Shown here piece after piece: positions 33,946 through 47,006 of a DNA stretch of 64,000 bases; the first letter of the stretch is position 1, and the number at the start of each line of letters is the position of its first letter. A program made the position numbers and the translations under genes. The notes beneath the pieces are model-generated. The model was not told the DNA's origin, did not search any database, and was given only the letters and a program-made list of their open reading frames with translations. The stretch covers positions 727,588-791,587 of the forward strand of contig OZ025809.1 of the NCBI GenBank assembly GCA_964019425.1. The letters run 5' to 3'. Origin of the DNA: Flectonema sp. DT1601 (taxonomy: Eukaryota > Euglenozoa > Diplonemea > Diplonemida > Diplonemidae).

Positions 33946-34392
33946 AGCTTTTTGTGGAGCTATCCACTCTGCGGTCTTTTTAGGCCCCTCTATCTCCTTT
34001 GCTTTATAAGACCCAATGTTTCTTCTCATCCAATTGCTTTTCTCAAGTTGCCTCTTCGGCATTCATTTGCCAACCACATTATTTATCAAAATATATATTA
34101 TAAACAAGTAGTTACTCCGATTTTTCTGTTTTAGAGCGTAGCTCGTTTTCCTTTAAACAGTATTTACCAAAAAAAAACTCTAGGGTTAGCTGCCCGAAAT
34201 CAAAAAAAAAAAGGAATAGTTTAAAAAAAAAGATCTTAACTCATCGATATTGTTTCTGAGCCATTCTCTTTTCTATTTTTTTTTTTTTTTTTTATTATTG
34301 CTACTTCACAACAAAAAAAAAAAGAAACACCGGGCCGGCGGTGTCATAAAGATACTGGCAACCATCTCTCAGCCAACCCAGCCCCCGAGGCT

Positions 34393-36927
34393 TTGCAAGA
34401 GGCTATTTCGAGATCGGCTCTGGATGGGGATAAAACTTTAGTAGCCAAATGTCCTTTATGTTTTGAGACATACCTCAAAGGTCCAGTTGCGCATTTTAGA
34501 CGTAACTGTAAGTTTAGTAAGGAATTTAAGGACTATAAGTCACGTTTTCCCCCATCTACCCACTCCCAAGTTAAAGATTGTTACCACTTACCTTGTCCAG
34601 ATTGTGGTAAGCTTTTCAAAAGTATCGCTACGAGAGCGAAACACTGTGTTAACGGTACATGTAAAGGTACACCTCTGTCTCCCCTCACAGGGAATAATTC
34701 AGACCTGGAACCTCCCTTTGTAGGAGAATCTGTAGATTTTAAAACTTCACAAACAGCTTTCGTTCCTTATAACTCTACAACACCCACTTTTACCCCGTTA
34801 CACCCGTCTCGTCTCAAATTCCGATCTTTTGGAACTGAATGGAAGGACATCGACGTTTCTGCTGCAGAAAAACTTCAAACTTTCTCCGTCGAAACAGAAA
34901 ACTCTTCAAAACCTGCCGACCAACTTGATAAACTACTCAAAACGGTTTATCAAATATGTAGCGGTTTCTTTGAAGAAACAAAGCGGAATTTACCCCGCAA
35001 ACAGAAATCAAGGGAAGAGGTCATCCTCGACCAAGAAAAACTTGAATGTCGTCTGGAAATGAAACAGCTAAGACAGGAGCTCCGCAAATCTGGGCCTTCT
35101 ATAGAGAACGCTGTCAAATGGAAAGAGGCAAGAACGAGAATGAAAAGGATTTTCCGAATGTATCGGAATTTAGAAAAGAAAAATTTATTCAAAAAATTAC
35201 AAGATAAATTTCGTCAAAATCCGTTTACTGCCATAAAAGAAGAACTCCAAAAAGAAGATCCTCAACCCCCCTCCCTTGATATTCCAGAGGAAAAAATAAT
35301 TGAACATTTTAAAAACAATTATTGTGACAATGAAAAAAAAAAAACTGATTTCACCCATCCCTCTTTTTTACCTAAGTCTGACTACAAGACAATGGATGAT
35401 ATCCAGTTCCCGAGCTTCGAACAGTTTGGTATTCTCTTATCAAAGAAAAAAAACAAATGTGCCCCTGGTCCCAATTGCATACCTTATGTTGTATGGAAAA
35501 AGGTCCCAACTTTTATGGAAGCACTTTACAAGGTATTAAAGAGAATTTTCGAACTCAAGGCCTATCCGGATAGTTGGGGCTTAGCATTTGTAACAATGCT
35601 CCCAAAGCCCAACTCCGATGGGAAAGACATCTCGAAAACGAGACCGATAGCTGTGGGCAACTGCGACGGGAAAATTTTTAATACGGTTATTCAGGAAGCC
35701 GTCGCAAACCACACTCTTTCTAAATTTAATTTTCAAAAAGGCTTTAGGAAAGGTGTCTCTGGGTGTATCGAACATGCCACGATCACCTCAGAGATTTTTA
35801 AAGAAGTGAAAGCTCTCCGGAAAAACCTAACAATTGTCTGGGTGGATTTGGCAGATGCTTTCGGCTCAGTCAAACATCAATTAATTTTCTTTTCTTTAAA
35901 ATATTTCGGAATTCACGAAAGAATAATCGGTTTCTATAAAAGGTATTATTCCTCCATGCGCGTCCAAATCAGAGTTGGAGAAGGCCTGACGCCCACTATC
36001 CCTTTTGAAGTTGGTGTCTTTCAAGGCTGCGTTTCCTCCCCAACCCTTTTTAATTTGGTATTCCAACTACTGCTCTTTTCCTTAGCAGTTCATCAACAGG
36101 AAGCCTACGAGTTTAACAATAAATCCCTCCAACTATTAGTTGCAGCTTTTGCTGATGATTTACAACTTACCACGTCATCAAAGGCGGGGGCAAAATTGCT
36201 AATCAAGTCGCTCGAACAGTTTCTTTCCTGGTCTCGTGGTATGAAAGCGAAACCCCAGAAATGCATTGCCCACAGCTTTGTACAAGGGAAACCAGCTAAC
36301 CCGGACCTGAAGATTAACAATGTTCCGATTACGAATCTCCAGGAAGCTGGAGAGTTCAAATACCTCGGGCGTTGGTTTGAGCCGAACGCCAAAGAACAGA
36401 AACTGCGAGAGCGCCTGACCACTTTTACCAGGAATTTTTTAAAAAAAGTCGACGCCATGCCACTATATGGGTCTCAGAAGGCTTGGTCTGTCCAACACTT
36501 GTTATTGTCAAGGTTAACATGGAGTTTAATGATCCATGACTTATCTCTCCCTTTTGCCAAAAAATTGGACAAAATTATTAAACCTTTTTTGAAGAAATGG
36601 TGGGGATTTGTCCGCTCTGCGAACACAGTCATCCTTTTTACCGGTTCAAAGAACACTGTTGGTCTCAGACACAAAAGAGTTGAGACGCTATATAAACAAG
36701 CGCAATCAATTAAACTAGACATCCTCAGATCCTCACAGGACTCTGACATGCACGGTGTCTACAATGTTATTATGGAGAAATCGTCCAATTGGTCGAAAAA
36801 GTTTTCAGCTTCTGCTGAGTGGGAGCGCCTTATTAAGTTTTTTTTCTTACCGTTCTCTTGCGAAGCAATCAGCTGGTCTTGGTCACCGATTGCGCGATCT
36901 ACGTACTACTCGCCCCGATCTCCTTAA
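34393..36927 (+). pseudogene. LINE protein unit 2, N-terminal part (fingers and RT)
   Basis: Identical to unit 1 from the CCHC fingers through the whole RT (motifs VWVDLADAFGSV, GVFQGCVSS, FADDLQL). The frame shifts at about 36,840: an extra T in a run of eight (unit 1 has seven in AAGTTTTTTTC) moves translation out of frame, leaving a stop at 36,927. The endonuclease is lost from this product unless frameshifting or sequencing error is involved. No ATG start, as in unit 1. Confidence 0.85.
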
Positions 36928-39517
36928 GCGTTTTGAAGTGGAAGCCACAGATGAACTACTGAACTCTTTGAATAAATTACAAGTCCAAGGACAGTGGAAG
37001 GAGTGGTCTAAATGTATGATAAACGACTTCACCTGGAATAAGGTACTTAGGGAGGGAAATCCTGCCTATATCTCATTTCAACTGAAAGCGGTTACAAACA
37101 CCCTCCCCTCACAAGATAATTTAAAGAGGTGGAACATCACCAATGTGGACCAAAATTGTGTTTTGTGTGGCAAAGTGAATCCTACCCTCAGGCATGTCTT
37201 AACAGGCTGTCCTGTCTCTTTAACACAAGGGAGGTTCACGTGGCGTCACGACAGCGTTCTAAAACGCATTGTTATCTTCTTGGAAGAGTTGATAATAAAA
37301 GCCAACAAAAGAAAAGAAAACCTCCCGCCTCCCTCTCAAACTTTTTTAAAAACAGGGGAAAATAAACCCCTAGAAAGAATTTCTAAAGAGACAGGCGAAC
37401 TCTCACTAGCGAATGATTGGGTCATCCTCGACGATGTCGGTGATAACCGCCTAATTGTTCCTCTTGAAGTGTGCCATGTCTCGTCCTCTCTAAGACCAGA
37501 CATTTTTATTTATTCTTTTTTTGCGAAAAGAGCACTGATTCTGGAGCTGACGTGTCCAAATGAAGATCGTTTCGAAACCTCTCATGTCTTAAAGGAAAAG
37601 AAATACCTAAAGCTAAGAGACTCGATCATCGCTAATGGCTTCGACTGTAACATTTTTACTATTGAAGTTGGCGTACGAGGAAACATCTGCATGGACCAGC
37701 TGAACATCTGGACACGTCACATCGGTTCACCTTTAGCACCAACAAAAGCTTTATTTTGTGAATGCACCAGAATCGCCAGACAGTGCTCATATGTTCTGTT
37801 CCAGACGAGGAACCTCCCCACGTGGCATTCAAGACCACTAATGCGCAGCATTAAAGAAGAACCTGCCACCGCAAGTTTTATAAAAGATGGTAAAGAAATC
37901 TTCCCTGTGGAAGAAGTCAAAATCCACAAAGTAACAAAACTGAAAACGATCGAAAAGCTCACCATTGAAAGATCGTGGCTTGAGAAATGCTTTATCTGGC
38001 AAACTTGTTACGCATCGGCTCTTTCTATTCTACTCATTGCCAATGGTTCTTCTTCCTCCCCGGCCCCTTCTTTTTTGTTAGATGAGGATGAGCTCACTGG
38101 ACTCTCCTTGTCATTCTCTTCTATTTCTTCCATCTCTCTCCAGAATTCCCCACCTGAACTCATGTCAACGGGATCGCAAACACTTCCTGCTGATTTCGCT
38201 ATAGTGATAAGAAGTCAATCTGACATGGGTTCCCAAACCCCCTTGTACAATAAAAAAGAAGGAAGATTAAGGCTGAAACTTTCCTTGAAATGCCAGATTT
38301 TAGAAAACGAACTAGAACAAATGAAAGAACGAATGTTTTATGTTCTATTTTTATTTTACTTTAATGCGATGTCAGCCTCCCTTGAGAATGACAAGCAGCT
38401 ACTGAATGGATTGTCTATTGAGAACAAAGCATCCAAACAACGGGCCGCCGAGAGTGTATCTCACAGCCCACTCCCTTTAAATCTATCCGCACCCCCATCT
38501 GTCTTTAACGTAGAAACGGAACAGAAAAAACGTGAACTATTGGAAAAAGAGAATCAACACCTGATCGCTGAATGTGATTTAGTGAAAAGTTCTCTTCTCT
38601 CATTAGTTCAAAGAACTAACTCTCTGGAGGAAAAAAGGACGAGCGAGCTGGCGCGACAATCACAAAGAGCGGACCACGCTGAAATGTTTTATTTCAACTT
38701 ACAACAAAGGTTCATTCTATTAAACAATGAATTAGAATCTAAGTGTAGGGATGAAACTGGAACAAAAATTCAACTCTATTTGTCTCAACAAGAGGTCGCA
38801 ACATTGCGTGCTGGCCCTCAACTGTCCCATTTTTCCCAACAATTTTCCCCAACACCCCCTTTTTTATTCGAATCAACGTCCACGGTAAAGAATTATCGAC
38901 TCCCTCTCATCGCAACAACCTATTACTCCTGGACTCCCAAACCCCGTCTTTCCTTTTTTTTTAAACCTCATTCTCCATTGATCACGTTCCCTTCTGAACT
39001 GTCTCAAAGTAGACTACTGGTATCGTCTTCTGCTCAAACGGAACAAGAAAAAGACAGTGCGGCGACCTCATCGACGGAAGATTCACCTATTGCGAGGCAA
39101 TGGTCCGAAGGTAGACTCGATTTACTGGACAACTACTGTCAAGCGGTAAGTGACTCTCTCCAGACAAATGAGAAAGTGGCGCTGCTCTCGGAAAAACTAG
39201 TGGAAGAGCAACGTCGATGCTCCGAGTTGAGCTATCAACAGAAGACTATCCATAAAGAACAACTGGATCATTCCATGTTGTTGATGGAGATGGCCAGTGA
39301 GCTCTCTGAGCAACTCTATTTGGCAAAAGACCAAAACAGAGCTCTCAAATTTCAGTTACAAACATGGGCAAATGGTTTTAACCCACCCGAAAAGGAAGCG
39401 CAAGAAGAAAATGAGACCCCAAAGCGTCCGAGGGAGCGCCTATCCCAAAAAAAGCGAACTCCACCCTCAACGAATCCTCATGATCGCAGAAGAATCTTTT
39501 TAGATGACGATTGCTAA
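36755..39517 (+). pseudogene. LINE protein unit 2, knuckle, endonuclease and coiled coil
   Basis: Continues the unit 1 protein from SYRSLAKQSAGLGHRLRD (about 36,842) to the end RRRIFLDDDC; the first about 30 codons of this open frame are out-of-frame sequence. It has the CCHC knuckle, RPDIF...LELTCPNE and the coiled coil. Only a few silent or near-silent differences from unit 1 were noticed (for example GAT for GAC near 37,567). Confidence 0.85.
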
Positions 39518-39997
39518 GTTCTAGTTTCTATTAGTATTAAATTATTTGTATTATTTTGTCGATATGTTTATGTCTGTCCGATCATAACGTCAATCAGATT
39601 AATTGTTAATTGTAATTGGTTTGAGCGCTTATCAAAAAAAAAAAAAAAGCGAACTCCAACCTCAACGAACTTTCATGATCGCAGAAGAATCTTTTTAGAT
39701 GACGATTGCTAAGTTCTAGTTTCTATTAGTATTTATTTATTTGTATTATTTTGTCGATATGTTTATGTCCGTCAGATCATAACGTTAATCAGATTAATTG
39801 TCAACTGTTAATTGTAAATGGTCTAAACCCCAATCCAAGTTCCCAAGGCTTGGCATAGATTTGAGTGACGCCTTACTGGCCTCCTCATCCTCTATGAGTG
39901 GTGAGGGGGCCAGCAATGGTTTTTTTTTTTTTCTCTTATTTCTTTTTTTCTTTTTCTTTTACTCTAATATGAAATATTTTTGAACAAAATGTGATTA

Positions 39998-40029
<32 letters not shown>

Positions 40030-41255
40030 TGTAAATGAATAATAAAAAAAAAAAAAAAAAAAACATGCCTTGGGAATACAACCAAAGCCCCAATTAATCG
40101 GTCCTTTCTTTTTTCCTTCTTGTCAAGTGATCGCTCCACTCGTCGATCACCAAAACCGATTGTATTTATATCTGTTCTTTTCTCAACGATCGGCTATACC
40201 GATCATTTTTTTTTAAAATAATTGTTTTCTTCTTCTCGACGATCAGATCCAATTGATCGACCTTTTCTTTTTTTTTCCTTTATTCCTTCCATCCCTCCCG
40301 CTCCCCTTATTTAATAAAAACAAGATCAGCTCAGCTTGATCGTTAAACTTTTTTTTATTTATTTATTTATTTTTTTTTTTATTTAAACTGATTGTATTTA
40401 TATCTGGTTATTTTTCTCAACGATCGGCTATGCCGATCGACCTTTAAAATAATTGTCTTCTTCTTCTCGACGACCAGATCCAATTGATCGACCTTTTCTT
40501 TTTTTTTCCTTTATTCCTTCCATCCCTCCCGCTCCCCTTATTTTAATAAAAACAAGATCAGCTCAGCTTGATCGTTATTTATTTATTTATTTATTATTTT
40601 TTTTTTTTTTTGTTGGTCCTAGTCAAGACCTTAAACTGACTAATCGGTCTTAACTTTAACTAAGTGAATGAACCCTTTCCGTTTTCCTTTTCCCTTTATT
40701 ACTCTCTATCTGGTCTGTTATGTCATAAATCTCATTTAATTTTATCATTCATTTTAATTTTCACTGTTTCCCATCTACATTTTATTTTCAAATAGTTCCG
40801 GTCTGCCTTTAATTTTAAATAAAACTGATCATGTTAACTCAATATTTTTTCTTATGTGCAAGAGATACCAACACGCAAGAGATACCAACGCACATACGAG
40901 ATACCAGCACTTCCGAGATACCGACACAAAAGAGATACCAAGACACTTAAGATACCAGCAAGGACAGTGAGAGGTAGAATGAACTCTCCTCCTTGTGTCC
41001 GATCCTGATTATTTTTTGTTGAATTGGTAGTGTTACCTCAGTTTGCTACTCTCGTATCTGTGTTGTGTTAACTCATGTAAGTGATCTTAACTCCTGTTAA
41101 ATAAAAAAAAATTTCAAAAAAAAAGAAATTAAAAAAGAAGAATTTTCAAATGAAGTTATATCAACCCCTGCCACCCATTATGATCAATTCCGCTTGTTTT
41201 TTTTTTTTTTTTTTCTTCTTTCTTTTCTTCAAATATAAAAAAAAATTAAAAAATA
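39518..41255 (+). other. LINE 3' UTR, full unit 2
   Basis: Matches 27,244-29,210 except that one 230-bp hairpin unit is missing (two at 40,150-40,590). It contains the ORF-tail duplication (39,650-39,715), the GGTATCT-type units in reverse complement (40,858-40,965) and the CAATTCCGCTTG segment. No independent gene. Confidence 0.75.
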
Positions 41256-41259
41256 TAAA

Positions 41260-44200
41260 AGATGAAACAATGTTATCATTGTTTTTTTTATCGATCGACT
41301 ATGTCGATTACTTCCAGTTTTCCGTCCTGGTCAAGACGCTAAACTGATTGTTTTTTTTTTTTTTTAAAAAATTAATAAAAAGAATATAAAAAAAAAAAAA
41401 AAAAAGAATAAACAATGTTATCATTGTTTTTTTTTATCGTTCGACTTTGTCGACTAATTTCTATTTTCCGTTTCTTTTCTTTAAAGAATAAATAAAAAGA
41501 ATTTAAAATAAAAAAAAAGAATAAACAATGTTATCATTGTTTTTTTATCGATCGACTATGTCGATTACTTTCTATTTTCCGTCCTGGTCAAGACGCTAAA
41601 CTGATTGTTTTTTTTTTCAAAATTAATAAAAAAGAATATAAAAAAAAAAAAAATAAAAAAAGAATAAACAATGTTATCATTGTTTTTTTTTATTGTTCGA
41701 CTTTGTTGACTAATTTCTATTTTCCGTTTTTTTTCTTTAAAAAATAAATAAAAAGAATTTAAAATAAAAAAAAGAATAAACAATGTTATCACTGTTTTCT
41801 TATCGATCGACTATGTCGATCACTTTCTATTTTCCGTCCTGGTCAAGACGCTAAACTGATTGTTTTTTTTTTCAAAATTAATAAAAAAGAATATAAAAAA
41901 AAAAAAAAAAAAAGAATAAACAATGTTATCATTGTTTTTTTTTATCGTTCGACTTTGTCGACTAATTTCTATTTTCCGTTTCTTTTCTTTAAAGAATAAA
42001 TAAAAAGAATTTAAAATAAAAAAAAAGAATAAACAATGTTATCATTGTTTTTTTATCGATCGACTATGTCGATCACTTTCTATTTTCCGTCCTGGTCAAG
42101 ACGCTAAACTGATTGTTTTTTTTTCAAAATTAATAAAAAAGAATATAAAAAAAAAAAAAAAAAAGAATAAACAATGTTATCATTGTTTTTTTTTTATCGT
42201 TCGACTTTGTCGACTAATTTCTATTTTCCGTTTCTTTTCTTTAAAGAATAAATAAAAAGAATTTAAAATAAAAAAAAAGAATAAACAATGTTATCATTGT
42301 TTTTTTATCGATCGACTATGTCGATCACTTTCTATTTTCCGTCCTGGTCAAGACGCTAAACTGATTGTTTTTTTTTCAAAATTAATAAAAAAGAATATAA
42401 AAAAAAAAAAAAAAAAAAAAAAAGAATAAACAATGTTATCATTGTTTTTTTATCGATCGACTATGTCGATTACTTTCTATTTTCCGTCCTGGTCAAGACG
42501 CTAAACTGATTGTTTTTTTTTTCAAAATTAATAAAAAAGAATATAAAAAAAAAAAAAAAAAAAAAGAATAAACAATGTTATCATTGTTTTTTTTATTGTT
42601 CGACTTTGTTGACTAATTTCTATTTTCCGTTTTTTTTTCTTTAAAAAATAAATAAAAAGAATTTAAAATAAAAAAAAAGAATAAACAATGTTATCATTGT
42701 TTTTTTATCGATCGACTATGTCGATCACTTTCTATTTTCCGTCCTGGTCAAGACGCTAAACTGATTGTTTTTTTTTCAAAATTAATAAAAAAGAATATTA
42801 AAAAAAAAAAAAAAAAAAAAAAAGAATAAACAATGTTATCATTGTTTTTTTATCGATCGACTATGTCGATTACTTTCTATTTTCCGTCCTGGTCAAGACG
42901 CTAAACTGATTGTTTTTTTTTTCAAAATTAATAAAAAAGAATATAAAAAAAAAAAAAAAAAAAAAGAATAAACAATGTTATCATTGTTTTTTTTATTGTT
43001 CGACTTTGTTGACTAATTTCTATTTTCCGTTTTTTTTTCTTTAAAAAATAAATAAAAAGAATTTAAAATAAAAAAAAAGAATAAACAATGTTATCATTGT
43101 TTTTTTATCGATCGACTATGTCGATCACTTTCTATTTTCCGTCCTGGTCAAGACGCTAAACTGATTGTTTTTTTTTCAAAATTAATAAAAAAGAATATAA
43201 AAAAAAAAAAAAAAAAGGAAAAACAATGTTATCATTGTTTTTTTTTTTATCGTTCGACTTTGTCGACTAATTTCTATTTTCCGTTTCTTTTCTTTAAAGA
43301 ATAAATAAAAAGAATTTAAAATAAAAAAAATGAATAAACAATGTTATCATTGTTTTTTTTATCGATCGACTATGTCGATCACTTTCTATTTTCCGTCCTG
43401 GTCAAGACGCTAAACTGATTGTTTTTTTTCTTCAAAATTAATAAAAAAGAATATAAAAAAATACAAAAAAAAGAATAAACAATGTTATCATTGTTTTTTT
43501 TTATCGTTCGACTTTGTCGACTAATTTCTATTTTCCGTTTTTTTTTTTTTTTTTTCTCTTTAAAAAATAAATAAAAATAATTTAAAATAAAAAAAAGAAT
43601 AAACAATGTTATCATTGTTTTTTTTTATCGATCGACTATGTCGATCACTTTCTATTTTCCGTCCTGGTCAAGACGCTAAACTGATTGTTTTTTTTTCAAT
43701 AATTAATAAAAAAGAATATTAAAAAAAAATACAAAAAAAAGAATAAACAATGTTATCATTGTTTTTTTTTATCGAACGACTATGTCGATTACTTTCTATT
43801 TTCCGTCCTGGTCAAGACGCTAAACTGATTGTTTTTTTTTTTCAAAATAAAAAAAAAATATTAAAAATAAAAAATAAAAAAAAAGAATAAACAATGTTAT
43901 CATTGTTTTTTTTTATCGTTCGACTTTATTGACTAATTTCTATTTTCCGTTTTTTTTTCTTTAAAAAATAAATAAAAAGAATTTAAAAAAAAAAAAAAAA
44001 AAAAGAATAAACAATGTTATCATTGTTTTTTTTATCGATCGACTATGTCGATTACTTTCTATTTTCCGTCCTGGTCAAGACGCTAAACTGATTGTTTTTT
44101 TTTTTCAAAATAAAAAAAAAATATTAAAAATAAAAAATAAAAAAAAAGAATAAACAATGTTATCATTGTTTTTTTTTATCGTTCGACTTTATTGACTAAT

Positions 44201-44896
44201 TTCTATTTTCCGTTTTTTTTTCTTTAAAAAATAAATAAAAAGAATTTAAAAAAAAAAATAAAAAAAAAGAATAAACAATGTTATCATTGTTTTTTTTTAT
44301 CGTTCGACTTTATTGACTAATTTCTATTTTCCGTTTTTTTTTCTTTAAAAAATAAATAAAAAGAATTTAAAAAAAAAAAAAAAAAAAAGAATAAACAATG
44401 TTATCATTGTTTTTTTTATCGATCGACTATGTCGATTACTTTCTATTTTCCGTCCTGGTCAAGACGCTAAACTGATTGTTTTTTTTTCAAAATTAATAAA
44501 AAAGAATATAAAAAAATACAAAAAAAAGAATAAACAATGTTATCATTGTTTTTTTTTATCGTTCGACTTTGTCGACTAATTTCTATTTTCCGTTTTTTTT
44601 CTTTAAAAAATAAATAAAAAGAATTTAAAATAAAAAAAAAAAGAATAAACAATGTTATCATTGTTTTTTTTATCGATCGACTATGTCGATCACTTTCTAT
44701 TTTCCGTCCTGGTCAGGACGCTAAACTGATTGTTTTTTCTTTAAAAATAAATAAAAAGAATAAAAAAAAAAAAAAAAAAGGAATAAACAATGTTATCATT
44801 GTTTTTTTTTTATCGATCGACTATGTCGATTACTTACTATTTTCCGTCCTGGTCAAGACGCTAAACTGATTGTTTTTTCTTTAAAATAATTAAAAA

Positions 44897-44928
<32 letters not shown>

Positions 44929-45030
44929 TGAATAAACAATGTTATCATTGTTTTTTTTTCTATCGATCAACTATGTCGATTAATTTCTATTTTCCGTCCT
45001 GATCGAGACGCTAAACTGATTGTTTCCTTT
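41260..45030 (+). repeat. LINE hairpin array of full unit 2
   Basis: Same dimeric array as 29,211-33,500 with fewer dimers. The spacing of matching variants falls from 12,044 to about 11,540 across the array, showing deletion or gain of whole dimers of about 250 bp. No coding signal. Confidence 0.85.
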
Positions 45031-45187
45031 TTTTAAATAATAAATAAAAAAAAAAAAAAAAAAAAAAAAAGAGCATCTCCCTGCTATCCCTCATATCCCC
45101 ACAATAATATTATACCTTTTCATTTTCTCTTTCCTTTTCTGGTCTTTTTTTTTCTTTTTTTTCCTTTTTCATACAACGTTTTTTATT

Positions 45188-45221
<34 letters not shown>

Positions 45222-45258
45222 ATGTTTGATTATTTCCTCTTCATTTTTTTTTTTTTTC

Positions 45259-45291
<33 letters not shown>

Positions 45292-45484
45292 TCTCTGCCT
45301 CTCTCTTAATTCTGTTCGTTTCTTTGAAACGAAAATTCATTTGAATATTATTCCTTGGTCAGCAACCATCATTGTCGCCCTTTGGGCCTGTTAAAAAAAA
45401 ATAAAAATAAAAAGAAAGTTTACATCGGGAATAGGGCAGGAGCCAAAAGCTCCCAGTCCGTTACTTCCCACTTTATCGAAATTC

Positions 45485-46227
45485 AAGCTGTGTGTGTATT
45501 TTGTGTTTGTCACAACAGGAGAGAAAAGAAAGAATGTCAAGGTTGGTCACCTTGCCTATCAACGCACAACATTGGTGGTCTCTACTAGACCCTGAGTGAT
45601 CCCACTGGATCTCTCATCGTTCATAGTACCCTGTGTGAAGTTATAAAATCAAAGGTAAACTATGAACTACAAATGACTTAGCCTGTTATTATAATGCCAC
45701 AGGCAGGCCCTGCATTCAGCAACTATCCAGCAGTGCTTGGATGTCCTGATCTTCTTCTAAAAAAAAGAAAGAAAAACAAAACTGTAGCTGGGATCACTCA
45801 GGATCAACAGACTACCAATGCTACCTGTTGTACTTGCTCACTATGGGGGGTGATGCCAAACACCCAGAAGTACTTAACTGCTTTCCTTCTTGCTGCCCAG
45901 GGGTTTCTGACCAGAACAAATTGAAAATAAAAAGTAGATGGGAAACAATAAAAAGTAAAATGGATATAACTGAAGTTAAACAAGACAAATGAAGCAACAG
46001 ACCAGAACAGATAGGGAATAAAAAGAAAAGATATAGGCAAGAGTTATTGTAGTAAAAGATAACAAATAAAAAAAGCAAGTATCAACACATGATTAAATTA
46101 CACCAGCAGCTAACAAACAACATAAGATTGAAGATCAGTTGCCAGAGTATTTCAACCATGGTAGAATACTCGCCCCTCTGGCAGGGATTATCCCAGACTT
46201 GTCCTTTAATTTAGTTGGACACCATGG
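45485..46227 (-). mobile_element. T repeat copy 2, remainder
   Basis: Continues T copy 2 after the LINE array, matching 17,090-17,833 of copy 1 nearly base for base, and stops at GTTGGACACCATGG. The last roughly 520 bp of T are missing; on the minus strand that is a 5' truncation. The next bases (ATGGTGTCCAAC) fold back on the T end as a 12-bp inverted repeat. No ORF that I trust. Confidence 0.7.
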
Positions 46228-46351
46228 ATGGTGTCCAACTATGGTTCTATATCCGGCCGTACCTGGTCGGATGTTTTACTCTGAAACAGTTACAAAGGCT
46301 GCTCGAAGCAAAACAGTACCTTGTACATCTTACACTACACTTAGCCTATTT

Positions 46352-46639
46352 TTATTTTTGATTAGGCTTAGCTCTTTTGGCAACTTTTACTGCTGGCTTT
46401 CTTCGTTTTCCTACCGGCAATGAACCGATAATAGAACTAGTTGAACGCAGCGATCTGAAACTGGAACTAGAACTAGATTCACTAACAGAGCAAGAGACAG
46501 TAGAAGACTCACAGGTGAGTTCAGTTGTTTCTGAAATAGACTCACTCTCAGTGTTGGTAGCAGGTGAAAGTTGGCTCGCACCAACCCCCACATTTGGATC
46601 ATCTTCATCAATCGGTACAAAGCAGCCAGCAGGATTTTA
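46352..46639 (-). pseudogene. X-encoded protein, Ser-rich C-terminal tail
   Basis: Minus-strand frame reading PAGCFVPIDEDDPNVGVGAS, then a Ser/Glu-rich stretch and a basic end GKRRKPAVKVAKRAKPNQK that looks like a nuclear localisation signal. A stop (TAA) lies directly upstream in this frame, so it must be joined to 46,608-47,006 by a frameshift or splice. Plus-strand ORFs here are shadows. Confidence 0.4.
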
Positions 46640-47006
46640 ACGCCTTGGGATAGAATAAGTTCAACGGCCTGCATTGGTTGCAGTGGCCAAAGAAGCAGTT
46701 GTAAGACGGGTCTCGACATAGTATGAGTGGTAGGTCACTCAAGCGGGTTAGCTGAAATCTTCTCAGGCCCACAAGTCTCATATAAGCAGGAAGGATAAGT
46801 GCAATTTGCATGTGCCACCTGCAACGGCATCGAGGGTTATTCGGACAAGATTTGACATGAGCAGGCCTTTTGTCACAAAACTGAGCATATGAGATAGCTG
46901 TGTGAGTTCTGCAGAAGGCACTCCACAAGGCAAGGTATGGTTCTCTTACATAGAGGACTGTCTCTTTACTTGTCTCGCCGGTTATGTAGTCTTTGCTGAG
47001 GACCAC
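46608..47006 (-). pseudogene. X-encoded Cys-rich protein, middle part
   Basis: 132 codons continuing the previous frame: KDYITGETSKETVLYVREPY, then HVKSCPNNPRCRCRWHMQIAL and CRDPSYNCFFGHCNQC. The pattern Cys-x-Cys-x2-His and CxxxxCxxC resembles Cys-rich regions of uncharacterised proteins repeated in invertebrate genomes (recalled, not searched). It ends in a stop, while the sequence resumes in another frame with VPIDEDDPNVGVGAS. Confidence 0.45.

Larger units (their letters stand above)
33946..45484 (+). mobile_element. Full-length LINE unit 2, about 11.5 kb
   Basis: Head-to-tail copy of unit 1: leader (33,946-34,392), ORF (34,393-39,517), 3' UTR (39,518-41,255), array (41,260-45,030), terminal stem-loop ending GAAATTC at 45,484. 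It is shorter by one 230-bp 3' UTR unit and two or more array dimers (about 250 bp each). The right end is followed by AAGCTGTGTGTG of T copy 2. Confidence 0.75.

Noticed and set aside
18467-45484. LTR retrotransposon or Penelope-like element with terminal repeats
   Set aside because: Direct repeats of array and terminus look LTR-like, but the protein has a LINE RT with a restriction-like endonuclease; there is no gag, protease, integrase, primer-binding site or GIY-YIG domain. Head-to-tail LINEs explain the layout.
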